Shown here: piece by piece, positions 7,550 through 16,839 of the stretch
Layout: every line of letters begins with the position of its first letter
Numbering within the stretch: the stretch's first letter is position 1
From: Corynebacterium comes
GTDB lineage: Bacteria; Actinomycetota; Actinomycetes; Mycobacteriales; Mycobacteriaceae
Direction of reading: 5' to 3'
Assembly (NCBI RefSeq): GCF_009734405.1
Contig: NZ_CP046453.1
Location: forward strand, 2,728,001 to 2,792,000
Length of the DNA: 64,000 nt
The notes under the pieces: generated by a model
What the model was told of the DNA's origin: nothing
Database searches by the model: none
What the model saw: the letters and a program-made list of their open reading frames with translations, nothing else
Made by a program: the position numbers and the translations under genes

Positions 7550-9310
7550 ATGACCACCGGGCACCAGGCGCCGGCCGACATGCTCAGGGCCGCGCGGGAG
7601 GAGATGATCACCCGGGGACTGCAGTACGCCCGGGTCCCTGCCTCACTGGTGACGCCAGAAATCGAACAGAGCTGGCGGCGCTCCATCTCCCAGGGCGTGG
7701 ATACAACGGCCGAGCCGATATTCTCCGGTCACACCGACATGGAGGGGGCGCTCTTCGACGTCTCCGAACGGGTCCTCGACCAGTGGGCCACCCACCTCGA
7801 GGACTCCCGGATGTCCCTGCTGATCGCGGACCGGAACGGCCGGATCGTCTCACGCCGTATCCTCGACTCCCGCGACAACCGGGCGCTCGACAGGGTCAAC
7901 GCCACCGAAGGGTACGACTTCTCGGAACAGACCCTGGGCACCAATGGCCTGGGAACGCCGATCGAGGCCAGGCAGGCCGTCTTCGTCCGAGGGAGCGAGC
8001 ACTTCAACGATGCGTTGGCGGATCTGGCCTGTGCCGGCGCGCCGATCATCCACCCGATCACCGGTCGGGCCATCGGATCGGTCTCCATCGCCTCCGCCCT
8101 CGACGTCTCCGTGTCCCTGATGCTGGCCATGGCGCGGCAGGCCGGGCAACAGATCACCAGCGGGCTGGAGTCAGCGGCAGAGTCCCGGGATCTGGACCTG
8201 GCCCGGGCCTACCGGCGGCTCAAGTCCACCCGGGGTGCGGTCCTGGTGATGAACGCCGAGACGGTCATGACCGACATTCCCGCCCTCGCCCACCTCGACG
8301 CCCGTTCGCATGCCCTGCTGTGGGAGGAGCTCCGCCGCCACCGCTGGGTGCAGGACGAGGCACTTCGTCTGACGCTTCCGCTGCTGGGTCACGAAACCCT
8401 CGTGCGCAGGATCCGACGCGACGGGGGAGAGGACGTCTTCGCCATCGAATTCCCCGCCCGCGACGCGTCCCGGCAAGACCAGGACACCGGCGTCGGCCTG
8501 ATCCCGCTCCTGGACCCTGCGCCTCGGCCCGTCTACGAGGAGGTGGCCCGGGAGTTGGACGCCGCCGCGTCGGAACCCGGCCTCATCCGGGTGACGGGTC
8601 CGGCCGGTGTGGGCAAGCGACACCAGAGCGAACGGTGGCTGCGCGACCGTACCGGCAGGGAGCCTCTGGAAATTCCGGCATCCGACATCGACGCAGCGCT
8701 GGTTATCAGGGCCCTCGATGAGGACAGGGGGGTGATCGTCACCGGAGGTGCCGGCATCAGCGACTGGAACCGCCACCTCCTGGAGGATCTCGCCCGCACC
8801 CGACTGCCGGAGAAGGCCCGGATCGTTCTCACCGAACGTCCGGCAGGTGTCCTCAGCTCGGGTCCGCGGGTCGTCGAGATGCCCGGCCTGGCAGAACAGC
8901 ACACCGCAATCCCCGGGCTGATCAACTCCCTGGCCGCACAGCTCTACCCCGGTGCCCCGGCCCCCCGATTCTCACCGGCAGCACTGCAGCGGCTGCTGGC
9001 CTGGCCCTGGCCGAGAAACGTCCCGGAGTTACGGAACATGATTGCCGGTCAGGCCAAGATCGCCCGAGGTGAGCTGATCGAGGTCCGGGACCTTCCCCTG
9101 GCCATGCGGCGCTCCCTGGAGCCGTCGCTGAGCCGGTATGAACGTTCCGAACGCGAGACGATCACCACCGCCCTGCGGGAGACCGGCGGCAACAAGTCGC
9201 AGGCCGCCCAGCTCCTGGGCATCGGGCGCACCACCCTCTACCGCAAGATGCGCACGCTGAAGATCGACGCCGAGGAACATGCCACAGTCGACGATGGTCG
9301 CACCGCATGA
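7550..9310 (+). CDS. AcoR/MimR-like activator with GAF-type sensor, degenerate AAA+ domain and Fis-type HTH
   Basis: The 586-aa protein has an N-terminal ~300-residue sensor part with GAF-like blocks (GTNGLGTPIEARQAVFVRGSEHF, typical of AcoR), a central region with a recognisable Walker A (TGPAGVGKR), and a C-terminal Fis-type helix-turn-helix (GGNKSQAAQLLGIGRTTLYRK). The sigma-54 contact loop GAFTGA is absent, Walker B is not conserved (DRGVIVTGG in the expected place), and WPGNVREL is WPRNVPEL. Corynebacteria lack RpoN, so it must act through a sigma-70-type polymerase, as proposed for mycobacterial MimR. It is 11 bp downstream of the alcohol dehydrogenase gene with a GAGGAGA ribosome site and probably activates both divergent operons when alcohol or ketone is present. 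Confidence 0.85.
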   Translation: MTTGHQAPADMLRAAREEMITRGLQYARVPASLVTPEIEQSWRRSISQGVDTTAEPIFSGHTDMEGALFDVSERVLDQWATHLEDSRMSLLIADRNGRIVSRRILDSRDNRALDRVNATEGYDFSEQTLGTNGLGTPIEARQAVFVRGSEHFNDALADLACAGAPIIHPITGRAIGSVSIASALDVSVSLMLAMARQAGQQITSGLESAAESRDLDLARAYRRLKSTRGAVLVMNAETVMTDIPALAHLDARSHALLWEELRRHRWVQDEALRLTLPLLGHETLVRRIRRDGGEDVFAIEFPARDASRQDQDTGVGLIPLLDPAPRPVYEEVARELDAAASEPGLIRVTGPAGVGKRHQSERWLRDRTGREPLEIPASDIDAALVIRALDEDRGVIVTGGAGISDWNRHLLEDLARTRLPEKARIVLTERPAGVLSSGPRVVEMPGLAEQHTAIPGLINSLAAQLYPGAPAPRFSPAALQRLLAWPWPRNVPELRNMIAGQAKIARGELIEVRDLPLAMRRSLEPSLSRYERSERETITTALRETGGNKSQAAQLLGIGRTTLYRKMRTLKIDAEEHATVDDGRTA

Positions 9311-9363
9311 TAATAGTCCTTACCCATAATGGAATGGTGAAACGATAGGCGGGATCCGGACAC

Positions 9364-10275
9364 TCAACTCCCACAGTCCTGCCTGGTGGCCGCCGTATTC
9401 TCCGCCGCGCGGGTCAGGCCCCAGTACACCAGGTGCGGTGTCTCGGGACTCCGGGGCAGGTCACGATGAGTGAAGGTCCTGCCGCAGGCCGCCTCCATGT
9501 CGACGTTGGCTACGCTTGTCCCGTCGACGGGCTGCAACATCGAGGTGGTGTACGGGGTGGCCACGGTTTCGGAGGGTGTGTAGAAGGCTGTGTAGATGAT
9601 CCCCGGCGTCGTGTCCGGGAGATCGTTGACACGCGCGATGAACTCGGATCCCTCGAACTGGTCGAAGGTGGAGGCGCCGATGAGGTATTCCGCGGAGCCC
9701 CGGTTCGCATTCAGGGCTGAACCTGCGACATGGGTGACGCCGACCAGGTCAGTCCCCCGGTACGTCGCGCCGAAGGAGATCGAGCGGCCGACCTTCCCTG
9801 CGCCGTCCCGCCCCTGGATGTAGACCTTGGTCAGCGTTCCCCCCAGGGAGTAGCCCACCAGATCGACCTGGCCGGCGCCCGTGGTGGCCAGCACTTCATC
9901 GACGAACGCGGCGAGCTCATCCGCCGCGTCGTCGACGGGTCCGAGTCCGTTGTGGCCGGGGACGTTGTTGCGGATGGTGTCGGAGTCCGTTCCGTAGTGG
10001 CGGGTCCACAGGCAGAAGCCCTGATCACGCAGGAATCGGGCGGAGTCGGCGAACTCATTCGACTGCGTGCCGGTCCCGTGGAAGTAGACGACCGGGTTCG
10101 GGTGGGCGGGGGAGGGCACGCAGCCGGGGTCGTTGAAGACGGGGTCGATGCCCGGTTGCGGCGGCAGCGAGGACTGGTCGGGGAGGGCAGGGGCGGCAGC
10201 GGCGATGGCGGAACAGGCGATCGTGGCGGCCGCAACGGAGGCGAGGACACCGATGGTTCTGCGAAAGCTCTTCAC
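9364..10275 (-). CDS. Secreted alpha/beta-hydrolase lipase
   Basis: The 303-aa protein starts with a clear signal peptide (MKSFRRTIGVLASVAAATIACSAIAAAAP) and shows the lipase fold elements VVYFHGTGTQ (oxyanion loop) and the nucleophile elbow GYSLGG. Four cysteines in the mature part (near residues 52, 87, about 265 and 300) could form disulfides. The arrangement resembles secreted actinobacterial triacylglycerol lipases/EstB-type enzymes. It would hydrolyse extracellular lipids or esters. It lies 45 bp after the ThDP-enzyme gene on the same strand; a short CGCGG/CCGCG hairpin at 10304-10320 sits between them, so it may have its own promoter. The substrate is unknown. Confidence 0.85.
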   Translation of the reverse strand: MKSFRRTIGVLASVAAATIACSAIAAAAPALPDQSSLPPQPGIDPVFNDPGCVPSPAHPNPVVYFHGTGTQSNEFADSARFLRDQGFCLWTRHYGTDSDTIRNNVPGHNGLGPVDDAADELAAFVDEVLATTGAGQVDLVGYSLGGTLTKVYIQGRDGAGKVGRSISFGATYRGTDLVGVTHVAGSALNANRGSAEYLIGASTFDQFEGSEFIARVNDLPDTTPGIIYTAFYTPSETVATPYTTSMLQPVDGTSVANVDMEAACGRTFTHRDLPRSPETPHLVYWGLTRAAENTAATRQDCGS

Positions 10276-10320
10276 ACCTCGAATGTAGGATGCCTCGGAC
10301 CGTCGCGGGTGAAAACCGCG

Positions 10321-11847
10321 CTACCTGCCCTTCAGGAAGGGGGCGACCACCTCACGCGAGACCCGGCAGTCCAGCACCCAGGTCCCCGCTTCACCCGCCG
10401 CGAGCCATTCGCCCACCGGGTCGAGGTCCGCCAGCGTGTGCACCACCGTGCCGCGCGCACCGAACACCCCCAGCAGCGCGGTGAAATCCACCTCCGGGAT
10501 GAGCATCGGCGTCTCCGCCACACCTCGGGTCGCGTACTGGTGGATCTCCGCACCGTAGGCGGCATCGTTGACCACGACGACCACGCACCGCCCGCCGGTG
10601 GCGCGGACGCGACGGATGACGGACTCGGCGTCGGCAAGCGCCATGAGCCCGCCACCGTCTCCGGTGACCAGGACCGTCAGCCGTTCCCCGGCCGCCTCGA
10701 TGACGCCGACCGCCGAGCCGAAACCCAGGCCGATCGATTCGAAGGCGGTGCCCACCACCACCAGATGATCCGGCCCGGGCACATCCAGGTACATGCAGGG
10801 CCAGGCGATGAAATGCCCACCGTCGGTCACCACCACACGCCCGCGCGGCAGGACCTCGTTGAGCCTCCGGAACAGGCCACGGGGATCCAGACGCCCGTCC
10901 ACGGCGAACTCGGAACCCGAGGGGTGACCGGTGTGCAGCTGGGCACGCTGCCTGTCGACGCCGCGCACCGCGAGCCCTGCGAGCACTTCGCCCGCGTCAC
11001 CCGGCAGGAAGGCATCCACCCGCGGGGAGGTGGGGGAGTGGCGGTCGATCAGGATGACGTGCGCCTCCGGCCCGAAGGCCCGACCGTGGTCGGTGGTGAA
11101 GCGGTTGAGCGAGGCGCCCACCACCAGCACCACGTCCGCCCGGCAGATCTCTTCGGCGGCCTCCGGGAACGCGAAACCCCCGCAGATCCCCAGGTCACGG
11201 ACGTCGCGGGCACCCTCGAAGAAGCCTTTGGCGGGGACGGTGGTGGCGACGTCGGCCCGGAGGGTCTGCGCGAGCGCGATCACCTCCCGACGCGCCCCCA
11301 CCGCGCCACGACCGGCCAGGATGAGTGGCCGGCGGGCGTCGGAAAGCAGACGGGAGACCTCCGCCGGGTCTCCGGTCGTCGCGGTGGGCGGTGCTGCAGG
11401 CGCGCCGAAGGGAAGGAACAGCACCACCGGCATCGACTCCGCCAGCGCCACATCGAGTGCGTGACGGGTGTCAGCGGCCGGGTCAGGGCCCACGGTGAGC
11501 ACACAGGCACCGGTGGTCTCTGCCAGAGCGACATGGTCGATGGCGGCCGAGGCGCCGGCGACGACGAGCAGCGGCGAGCGGTTGAGGACGGCGTCGATGA
11601 GCGGGGTGATCAGGTTGCTGAAGCCCGGCCCGTAGGTGGTCGTCGCGACGGCGAGGCGCCGGGTCGTGCGGTGGTACGCGTCCGCGGCGGCGACGGCGGC
11701 GGCCTCGTGGCGCACCGGGATGACGTCGACGCCGAGCTCGGCGAGCCCGTGGATGAACCAGGCGTTGCCGCTGCCCATGAGGCCGAAAACGGTGTCGGTG
11801 TACTCGGCGACTGTTGCCGCGACCGTGTCCGACACCGTATCTGTCAT
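10321..11847 (-). CDS. Thiamine-diphosphate-dependent enzyme (acetolactate synthase/benzoylformate decarboxylase family)
   Basis: At 508 aa this has the three-domain POX fold. Glu48 in VRHEAAAV is the conserved glutamate that activates ThDP; the ThDP/Mg motif GDGGGLMALAD...VVNDAAYG is intact in the C-terminal third. The central domain (ARRPLILAGRG... EEICRADVVLVVGASLN) is the usual regulatory/FAD-like domain. It is shorter than acetolactate synthase (~560-600 aa) and could be a 2-oxoacid decarboxylase or carboligase. The gene begins only 4 bp after the leuS stop codon, so it is likely co-transcribed and translationally coupled with leuS, which gives no functional hint. Substrate cannot be stated. 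Confidence 0.82.
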   Translation of the reverse strand: MTDTVSDTVAATVAEYTDTVFGLMGSGNAWFIHGLAELGVDVIPVRHEAAAVAAADAYHRTTRRLAVATTTYGPGFSNLITPLIDAVLNRSPLLVVAGASAAIDHVALAETTGACVLTVGPDPAADTRHALDVALAESMPVVLFLPFGAPAAPPTATTGDPAEVSRLLSDARRPLILAGRGAVGARREVIALAQTLRADVATTVPAKGFFEGARDVRDLGICGGFAFPEAAEEICRADVVLVVGASLNRFTTDHGRAFGPEAHVILIDRHSPTSPRVDAFLPGDAGEVLAGLAVRGVDRQRAQLHTGHPSGSEFAVDGRLDPRGLFRRLNEVLPRGRVVVTDGGHFIAWPCMYLDVPGPDHLVVVGTAFESIGLGFGSAVGVIEAAGERLTVLVTGDGGGLMALADAESVIRRVRATGGRCVVVVVNDAAYGAEIHQYATRGVAETPMLIPEVDFTALLGVFGARGTVVHTLADLDPVGEWLAAGEAGTWVLDCRVSREVVAPFLKGR

Positions 11848-11851
11848 GGGC

Positions 11852-14698
11852 CTACTTCACCACGAGGTTGACCATGCGGCCCGGGACGACGATCTGCTTG
11901 ATCAGGTTCCTGCCCTCCAGGTGGGCGGCCACGTTCGGCTCCTCCAGCGCGCGGGCGATGATGGTGTCCTGGTCGGCGTCGGCAGGCACGTTCACGCGGG
12001 CGCGGACCTTGCCGTTGATCTGCACGGGCAGTTCGATCTCGTCGTCGACGAGCCACTTCTCGTCGAAGGTGGGGAAGTCCACGAACGTGACGGTGCCGGT
12101 GTGGCCGAGGCGCTTCCACAGCTCCTCCGCGATGTGCGGGGCGACGGGCGCGGCCATGACGATCAGCGGCTCCACGGCGGCTGCCGGAACAGCGCCGGGG
12201 TACGTCTTGGTCAGGTAGTTGACGTACTCGATCAGCTTGGCCACGACGGTGTTCACGCGCAGGTTGGCGTAGTCGTCGCGCACGCCCGCGATGGTGCGGT
12301 GCAGCTGCTTGTTGTCGTCGTCGCTCAACGGGAGGTCCCGGGTGAGGGCGTCACCGTTCTCCTCGTCGACGACCAGGCGCCACAGGCGCTGGAGGAAACG
12401 CTGCGCACCCACGACGTCCTTCGTGGCCCAGGGGCGGGAGGTGTCGAGCGGGCCCATGGACATTTCATAGACTCGCAGGGTGTCGGCGCCGTAGTTGTTG
12501 CAGATGTCATCCGGGGCGACGGCGTTCTTCAGGGACTTGCCCATCTTGCCGTACTCCTGGTTGACCTCCTCGCCCTGCCAGAAGAACCTGCCGTCCTTCT
12601 CCTCGACCTCCTCGGCCGGGACGTAGACGCCGCGGGCGTCGGTGTAGGCGTAGGCCTGGATGTAACCCTGGTTGTACAGGCGGCGGTAGGGCTCGACAGA
12701 GGTGACGTGACCCAGGTCGAAGAGGACCTTGTGCCAGAAACGGGAGTACAGCAGGTGCAGCACGGCGTGTTCGACGCCGCCGACGTACAGGTCGACGCCG
12801 CCGCAGTCACCGTCGAACTGCGGTCCGGTCCAGTAGCGCTCGTTCTCCAGGTCGACGAACTTCTCGGAGTTGTTCGGGTCGATGTAACGCAGCTGGTACC
12901 AGGAGGAACCCGCCCACTGCGGCATGACGTTGGTGTCGCGGAAGTAGGTCTTCGGGCCGTCGCCCAGGTCGAGTTCGACCTCGACCCACTCCTTGGCCTT
13001 CGCCAGCGGGGGCTGCGGCTCGGAGTCCGCGTCCTCCGGGTCGAAGGACACCGGCTTGTAGTCCGCCACCTCGGGCAGCTCGACGGGGAGCATCTCCGCG
13101 GGCAGGGCGTGTGCCAGGCCCTGCTCGTCGTAGACGACCGGGAAGGGCTCGCCCCAGTAGCGCTGACGGGCAAACAGCCAGTCACGCAGCTTGTACTGGA
13201 TCTTCTCTGTGCCCCTGCCCTCGGCGACGAGCCACGCGATGGTGCGCTCGATGGCCTCGGCCTTGTTCAGCCCGTTGATGTCCAGGCCCTGCGTGTTCGC
13301 GGAGTTGACCAGGGTGCCGTCACCGGTCCAGGCGGCCTCGGTTATGTCGCCGCCGGCGACGACCTCCAGGATCGGCAGGCCGAAGACGGTGGCGAACTCG
13401 TAGTCGCGTTCGTCATGAGCCGGCACGGCCATGATGGCGCCCGTGCCGTACCCGGTGAGGACGTAGTCGGCGATGAACACCGGGATCTGCGTGCCGTTGA
13501 CCGGGTTGGTGGCGTACACGCCCAGGAAGACGCCGGTCTTCTCCTTGTTCTCCTGTCGCTCGATGTCGGACTTCGCGGCGATCGCGGCGCGGTAGGCTTC
13601 GACGGCCTCCGCGGGCGTTGCGGCACCGTAGGTCCAGAGCCTGTCGACTCCCTCGTAGCTACCCGTACCCCCTGCCACCAGCTCGTCGACGAGCTCGTGC
13701 TCGGGCGCGAGCACCATGTAGGAGGCACCGAACAGGGTGTCCGGGCGGGTGGTGAACACGCGGATGGTGTGACCCTGGGCCGGGAAATCCACCTCGGCGC
13801 CGCGGGAACGGCCGATCCAGTTGCGCTGCATGGACTTGACCTTCTCGGGCCAGTCGAGCAGCTCCAGGTCATCGATGAGGCGGTCGGAGTACGCCGTGAT
13901 GCGCATCATCCACTGGGAGAGGTTCTTGCGGAAGACGGGGAAGTTCCCCCGCTCCGAACGCCCGTCCCCCGTGACCTCCTCGTTCGCCAGAACGGTGCCC
14001 AGGCCGGGACACCAGTTGACCATCGAGTTCGAGCGGTAGACCAGGCGGAACCCGTCGACGGCCTCCTGCTTCTCCACGTCGCTCAGATCGTTGTAGTCCG
14101 AACCGTCCTTCGTGGTGCGGGTGCCGGCCTCCAGCTGCGCGATCAGCTCAGCGATGGGGCGGGCCTTCTGCTGCTCCTCATCGAACCAGGAGTTGTAGAT
14201 CTGCAGGAAGATCCACTGCGTCCAGCGGTAGTACTCCGGGTCCGTCGTGGCGACGGAGCGCCGACGGTCATGGCCCAGACCCAACGCATCCAGCTGGCGG
14301 CGCATGTTCTTGATGTTCGCCATCGTCGTCGTCCGCGGGTGCGTGCCCGTCTGGATGGCGTACTGCTCGGCCGGCAGACCGAAGGAGTCATAGCCCAGGG
14401 TGTGCAGGACGTTCTTACCCAGCATACGGTTGTAGCGGGCGTAGACGTCCGTGGCGATGTAACCCAGCGGGTGACCCACGTGCAGGCCGGCGCCCGAGGG
14501 GTAGGGGAACATGTCCTGGACGAAGAGCTTGTCCTCCGGCAGGGGCTGATCGGTGGCGAGGTCGCCGACCGGGTTCGGGGCGTTGAACGTGCCGTTGTCC
14601 ACCCAGTACTTCTGCCAGCTGCGCTCGATGTCGTTGGCCAGCTGTGGGGTGTAACGGAACGCGGGAGTCGATGCGGTGCCGTCATTCGGAGTGCTCAT
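11852..14698 (-). CDS. leuS: Leucyl-tRNA synthetase
   Basis: The 948-aa class I synthetase charges tRNA-Leu with leucine. The HIGH motif is present as HVGHPLGY and KMSKS as KMGKSLKN; a large CP1 editing domain lies between them ([20 protein letters not shown], and [13 protein letters not shown], matching the known editing site), and a C-terminal anticodon-binding and LeuS-C domain ends the protein. The actinobacterial form is slightly longer than E. coli LeuS (860 aa) because of insertions in the central part. The start at 14698 ([10 protein letters not shown]) is in a region without other in-frame ATGs. A core gene, useful for placing the window in the genus. Confidence 0.98.
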   Translation of the reverse strand: MSTPNDGTASTPAFRYTPQLANDIERSWQKYWVDNGTFNAPNPVGDLATDQPLPEDKLFVQDMFPYPSGAGLHVGHPLGYIATDVYARYNRMLGKNVLHTLGYDSFGLPAEQYAIQTGTHPRTTTMANIKNMRRQLDALGLGHDRRRSVATTDPEYYRWTQWIFLQIYNSWFDEEQQKARPIAELIAQLEAGTRTTKDGSDYNDLSDVEKQEAVDGFRLVYRSNSMVNWCPGLGTVLANEEVTGDGRSERGNFPVFRKNLSQWMMRITAYSDRLIDDLELLDWPEKVKSMQRNWIGRSRGAEVDFPAQGHTIRVFTTRPDTLFGASYMVLAPEHELVDELVAGGTGSYEGVDRLWTYGAATPAEAVEAYRAAIAAKSDIERQENKEKTGVFLGVYATNPVNGTQIPVFIADYVLTGYGTGAIMAVPAHDERDYEFATVFGLPILEVVAGGDITEAAWTGDGTLVNSANTQGLDINGLNKAEAIERTIAWLVAEGRGTEKIQYKLRDWLFARQRYWGEPFPVVYDEQGLAHALPAEMLPVELPEVADYKPVSFDPEDADSEPQPPLAKAKEWVEVELDLGDGPKTYFRDTNVMPQWAGSSWYQLRYIDPNNSEKFVDLENERYWTGPQFDGDCGGVDLYVGGVEHAVLHLLYSRFWHKVLFDLGHVTSVEPYRRLYNQGYIQAYAYTDARGVYVPAEEVEEKDGRFFWQGEEVNQEYGKMGKSLKNAVAPDDICNNYGADTLRVYEMSMGPLDTSRPWATKDVVGAQRFLQRLWRLVVDEENGDALTRDLPLSDDDNKQLHRTIAGVRDDYANLRVNTVVAKLIEYVNYLTKTYPGAVPAAAVEPLIVMAAPVAPHIAEELWKRLGHTGTVTFVDFPTFDEKWLVDDEIELPVQINGKVRARVNVPADADQDTIIARALEEPNVAAHLEGRNLIKQIVVPGRMVNLVVK

Positions 14699-14889
14699 GG
14701 TCGATCAGTCTAATCGGTGACGGGGAAGAGGCCCGGGATGGGGCAAGGGGTTTTCATGGCGGGTTCCGCCAACACTCCCACTCTTCGGCCGGATGCCGGA
14801 AGTTTCTGCCGTGAACACCAGGAACATATCAGGACATAGAAGTCAAATCGTGACCCCGCGGAGGGGGCATGGCAGATAAAATAATCTGC

Positions 14890-15360
14890 ATGAACAAGTT
14901 CACGCGCTCCCTCACAGTCATCGCAGCCGCCTCCGCCCTCACCCTGGCAGGAACCGGCGTCGCATCCGCACAATCCTCCAACCTCGGAAACCTCTCATCC
15001 TGGATCCCCGGCAACGAGACCGGCAACCAGAACCGTGGAGAGCGGGAGCTCTTCAACGCCGCAGAAAGTTGGGCCAAGCGCTCCACCGGAAAGAACTCGG
15101 CCACAGTCAACCACCTGGCACGGACCGCCAGCCTCCCCAGCGCCTGGCACCATTCCGGCGTCTCAGGAACACAGACCGCTGAACGGTACGTCGGCAACAA
15201 CACCCTGTACCGCTTCTACAAGGTGGAGAGGAACAACTACCGCCCCATGGTGAACAACTTCAATTCTTCCGGTCACCAACCGGGAAACTGGAAGAACTAC
15301 GGCGTCCACGTCACCTCCGACAGCAACTTCCACTACGTGACCGTCGCCTACACCCGGTGA
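14890..15360 (+). CDS. Small secreted protein, CAP-like C-terminus
   Basis: From the ATG at 14890 the product is 156 aa with a typical signal peptide (MNKFTRSLTVIAAASALTLAGTGVASAQ). An upstream in-frame ATG at 14869 has a GGAGG site but would add an awkward acidic seven-residue extension; a TAAAAT box at 14877 instead fits a leaderless start at 14890. The mature protein contains an N-terminal RGERELFNAAESWAK helix and a C-terminal NSSGHQPGNWKNYGVHV...YVTVAY segment that loosely recalls the GHR-x-N-IL...GVG and YVTQVF strands of CAP/SCP domains. Function unknown; not an evident enzyme. A strong terminator follows. Confidence 0.7.
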   Translation: MNKFTRSLTVIAAASALTLAGTGVASAQSSNLGNLSSWIPGNETGNQNRGERELFNAAESWAKRSTGKNSATVNHLARTASLPSAWHHSGVSGTQTAERYVGNNTLYRFYKVERNNYRPMVNNFNSSGHQPGNWKNYGVHVTSDSNFHYVTVAYTR

Positions 15361-15371
15361 CCCCACGCCAC

Positions 15372-15407
15372 CCGACCCCCGCCACCCGGCGGGGGTCGGT
15401 TTCTGTT
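15372..15407 (+). terminator. Rho-independent terminator
   Basis: A perfect 12-bp GC stem (15372-15383 with 15388-15399) with a 4-nt loop is followed by TTTCTGTT. It ends the small secreted-protein gene. Confidence 0.85.
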
Positions 15408-15420
15408 CCACCAGTCTCTC

Positions 15421-16044
15421 TCAGACCTGCTGCACCCTGCGCTGACCGAAGATACCCGTCAAGAAGGCCCAGATGAACGCCGGCCAGAGGATGATCCGCT
15501 CCAGCAGTCCGGCGTATTCCAGGGCATTGAAGTCGAGGAACAGCCACAGAGCACTCACCAGTCCCACCACGGCGACGACCTGACCTGCCCGGCATATCGC
15601 GCCGCGGTACTGGATCGCACTGCTGAAAACGGCCATCGGCAGCGCAAGGAGCTGGGGGATCGAGACGAAAGTGTGCTGATCGGGGCTGACGTCCAGGGGA
15701 ATGAGACCGATCCCGAGGGTGCTCGCACCGGCCACCACCCACAGCAGACCCGCGAAGCGGTCGAAGCCGGCGGTGCGGGTACGGATGGTCGCCATACCGA
15801 TCATCGCCAACCCACTGATCGCCATGCTGGCGTTGACCAACTGATGCGCCGGTGAACACACCTGGACCGAGCGGTAGTAGTAGTTGACCGTGGTGCAGGT
15901 GGTCGCACCCAGATCACTGATGGTGTTGCCCACCCAGTCGTAGGGCGGTGAGAAGTGTCTCGCAGCGACAATCTCGACAACAATGCCCAGCACCAGGAGG
16001 AGGGCAAAGCCCGTGAGCGCGGCGCGGCGTACATCGACCTTCAC
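15421..16044 (-). CDS. DUF998-family integral membrane protein
   Basis: A 207-aa protein with about six predicted membrane segments. The loop DWVGNTISDLGATTC after the first helix and a later SPAHQLVNASM segment match the DUF998 pattern (ISDLG, and H-x2-N before helix 2). No enzymatic residues are evident. The reading frame ends 62 bp past the secreted-protein gene, convergent with it across the terminator at 15372. Function is unknown in the family. Confidence 0.8.
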   Translation of the reverse strand: MKVDVRRAALTGFALLLVLGIVVEIVAARHFSPPYDWVGNTISDLGATTCTTVNYYYRSVQVCSPAHQLVNASMAISGLAMIGMATIRTRTAGFDRFAGLLWVVAGASTLGIGLIPLDVSPDQHTFVSIPQLLALPMAVFSSAIQYRGAICRAGQVVAVVGLVSALWLFLDFNALEYAGLLERIILWPAFIWAFLTGIFGQRRVQQV

Positions 16045-16156
16045 GCAAGCCTCTCCTCTGAAGTTTTCGGCGGGAAGTGATTCATCTGACCTTAACGCAG
16101 AAACTTATGGATCCGCCGGAGTTCCGGCCATCGGATCCGAGGGAAGCGGAGGACAA

Positions 16157-16348
16157 TCAGCCCTTCTCGAAGACCATCACCAGACCTTCCACACCCCCGG
16201 GCCCCACCCGGCCTTTGACGTCCACCGATGTCATGGACTTGTAGCGCCATCCTTCCCGGCCGTGGTCGTTGAGGATCTTCTCCAGCTTCTTCGCGGAAAG
16301 CCTGCCACCAATGAGGCCTTCACGGACCTCCACCACTTTGTATTCCAT
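16157..16348 (-). CDS. DUF4177-family small protein
   Basis: At 63 aa, the protein has the DUF4177 pattern: MEYKVVEVRE at the start, then KLEKILNDHGREGWRYKSM and a final strand GLVMVFEKG. Such proteins are soluble and of unknown function. Its start codon lies only 14 bp from that of the divergent DUF454 gene, so the promoters must overlap or lie within the opposite genes. Confidence 0.8.
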   Translation of the reverse strand: MEYKVVEVREGLIGGRLSAKKLEKILNDHGREGWRYKSMTSVDVKGRVGPGGVEGLVMVFEKG

Positions 16349-16362
16349 GAATTAATTCTAGG

Positions 16363-16794
16363 ATGGATGACATGCTCAGACTGCTGTTCATCGTCATCGG
16401 TGGGATCAGTCTGTTCCTCGGCGTCCTGGGCATCTTCCTGCCGCTGCTGCCGACGACCCCTTTCCTCCTGCTCTCCGCGTTCCTGTTCGCACGCAGTTCG
16501 GAGCGCCTGCACACGTACCTGGTCAACCACCGGGTGCTGGGGGAGTACATCTCGAACTACTACAACAACACGATGACGCGTTCCCACAAGCTCCGCACCG
16601 TCGGCCTGCTGTGGGTGAGCATCGTGCCGTCGTCGGGCTTCCTGGCCTGGTCCGACATGCGCATTCCGGCCGTCATCCTGCCGCTGATCGCCGCCGCCGT
16701 GACGGTACACATCCTCACTCTGCGTCCGAAGGGTGCCGGCACCGCAGACCGTGGCGAAGATGAGACCCCGATGACTGCTCAGAGGCAACCGTGA
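16363..16794 (+). CDS. DUF454 (YbaN-type) inner-membrane protein
   Basis: The 143-aa protein starts with a hydrophobic helix and the hallmark GIFLPLLPTTPFLLLSAFLFARSSERLH of YbaN/DUF454, followed by two more membrane segments (TVGLLWVSIVPSSGF and a C-terminal helix). The residues after the last helix are polar. Function unknown. No ribosome site precedes the ATG at 16363 (TAATTCTAGG), so it may be leaderless. Confidence 0.85.
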   Translation: MDDMLRLLFIVIGGISLFLGVLGIFLPLLPTTPFLLLSAFLFARSSERLHTYLVNHRVLGEYISNYYNNTMTRSHKLRTVGLLWVSIVPSSGFLAWSDMRIPAVILPLIAAAVTVHILTLRPKGAGTADRGEDETPMTAQRQP

Positions 16795-16839
16795 CATTGA
16801 CCAGGTGAGCCGAGAAACCAGGGGGTAATCTCCCGGTGC

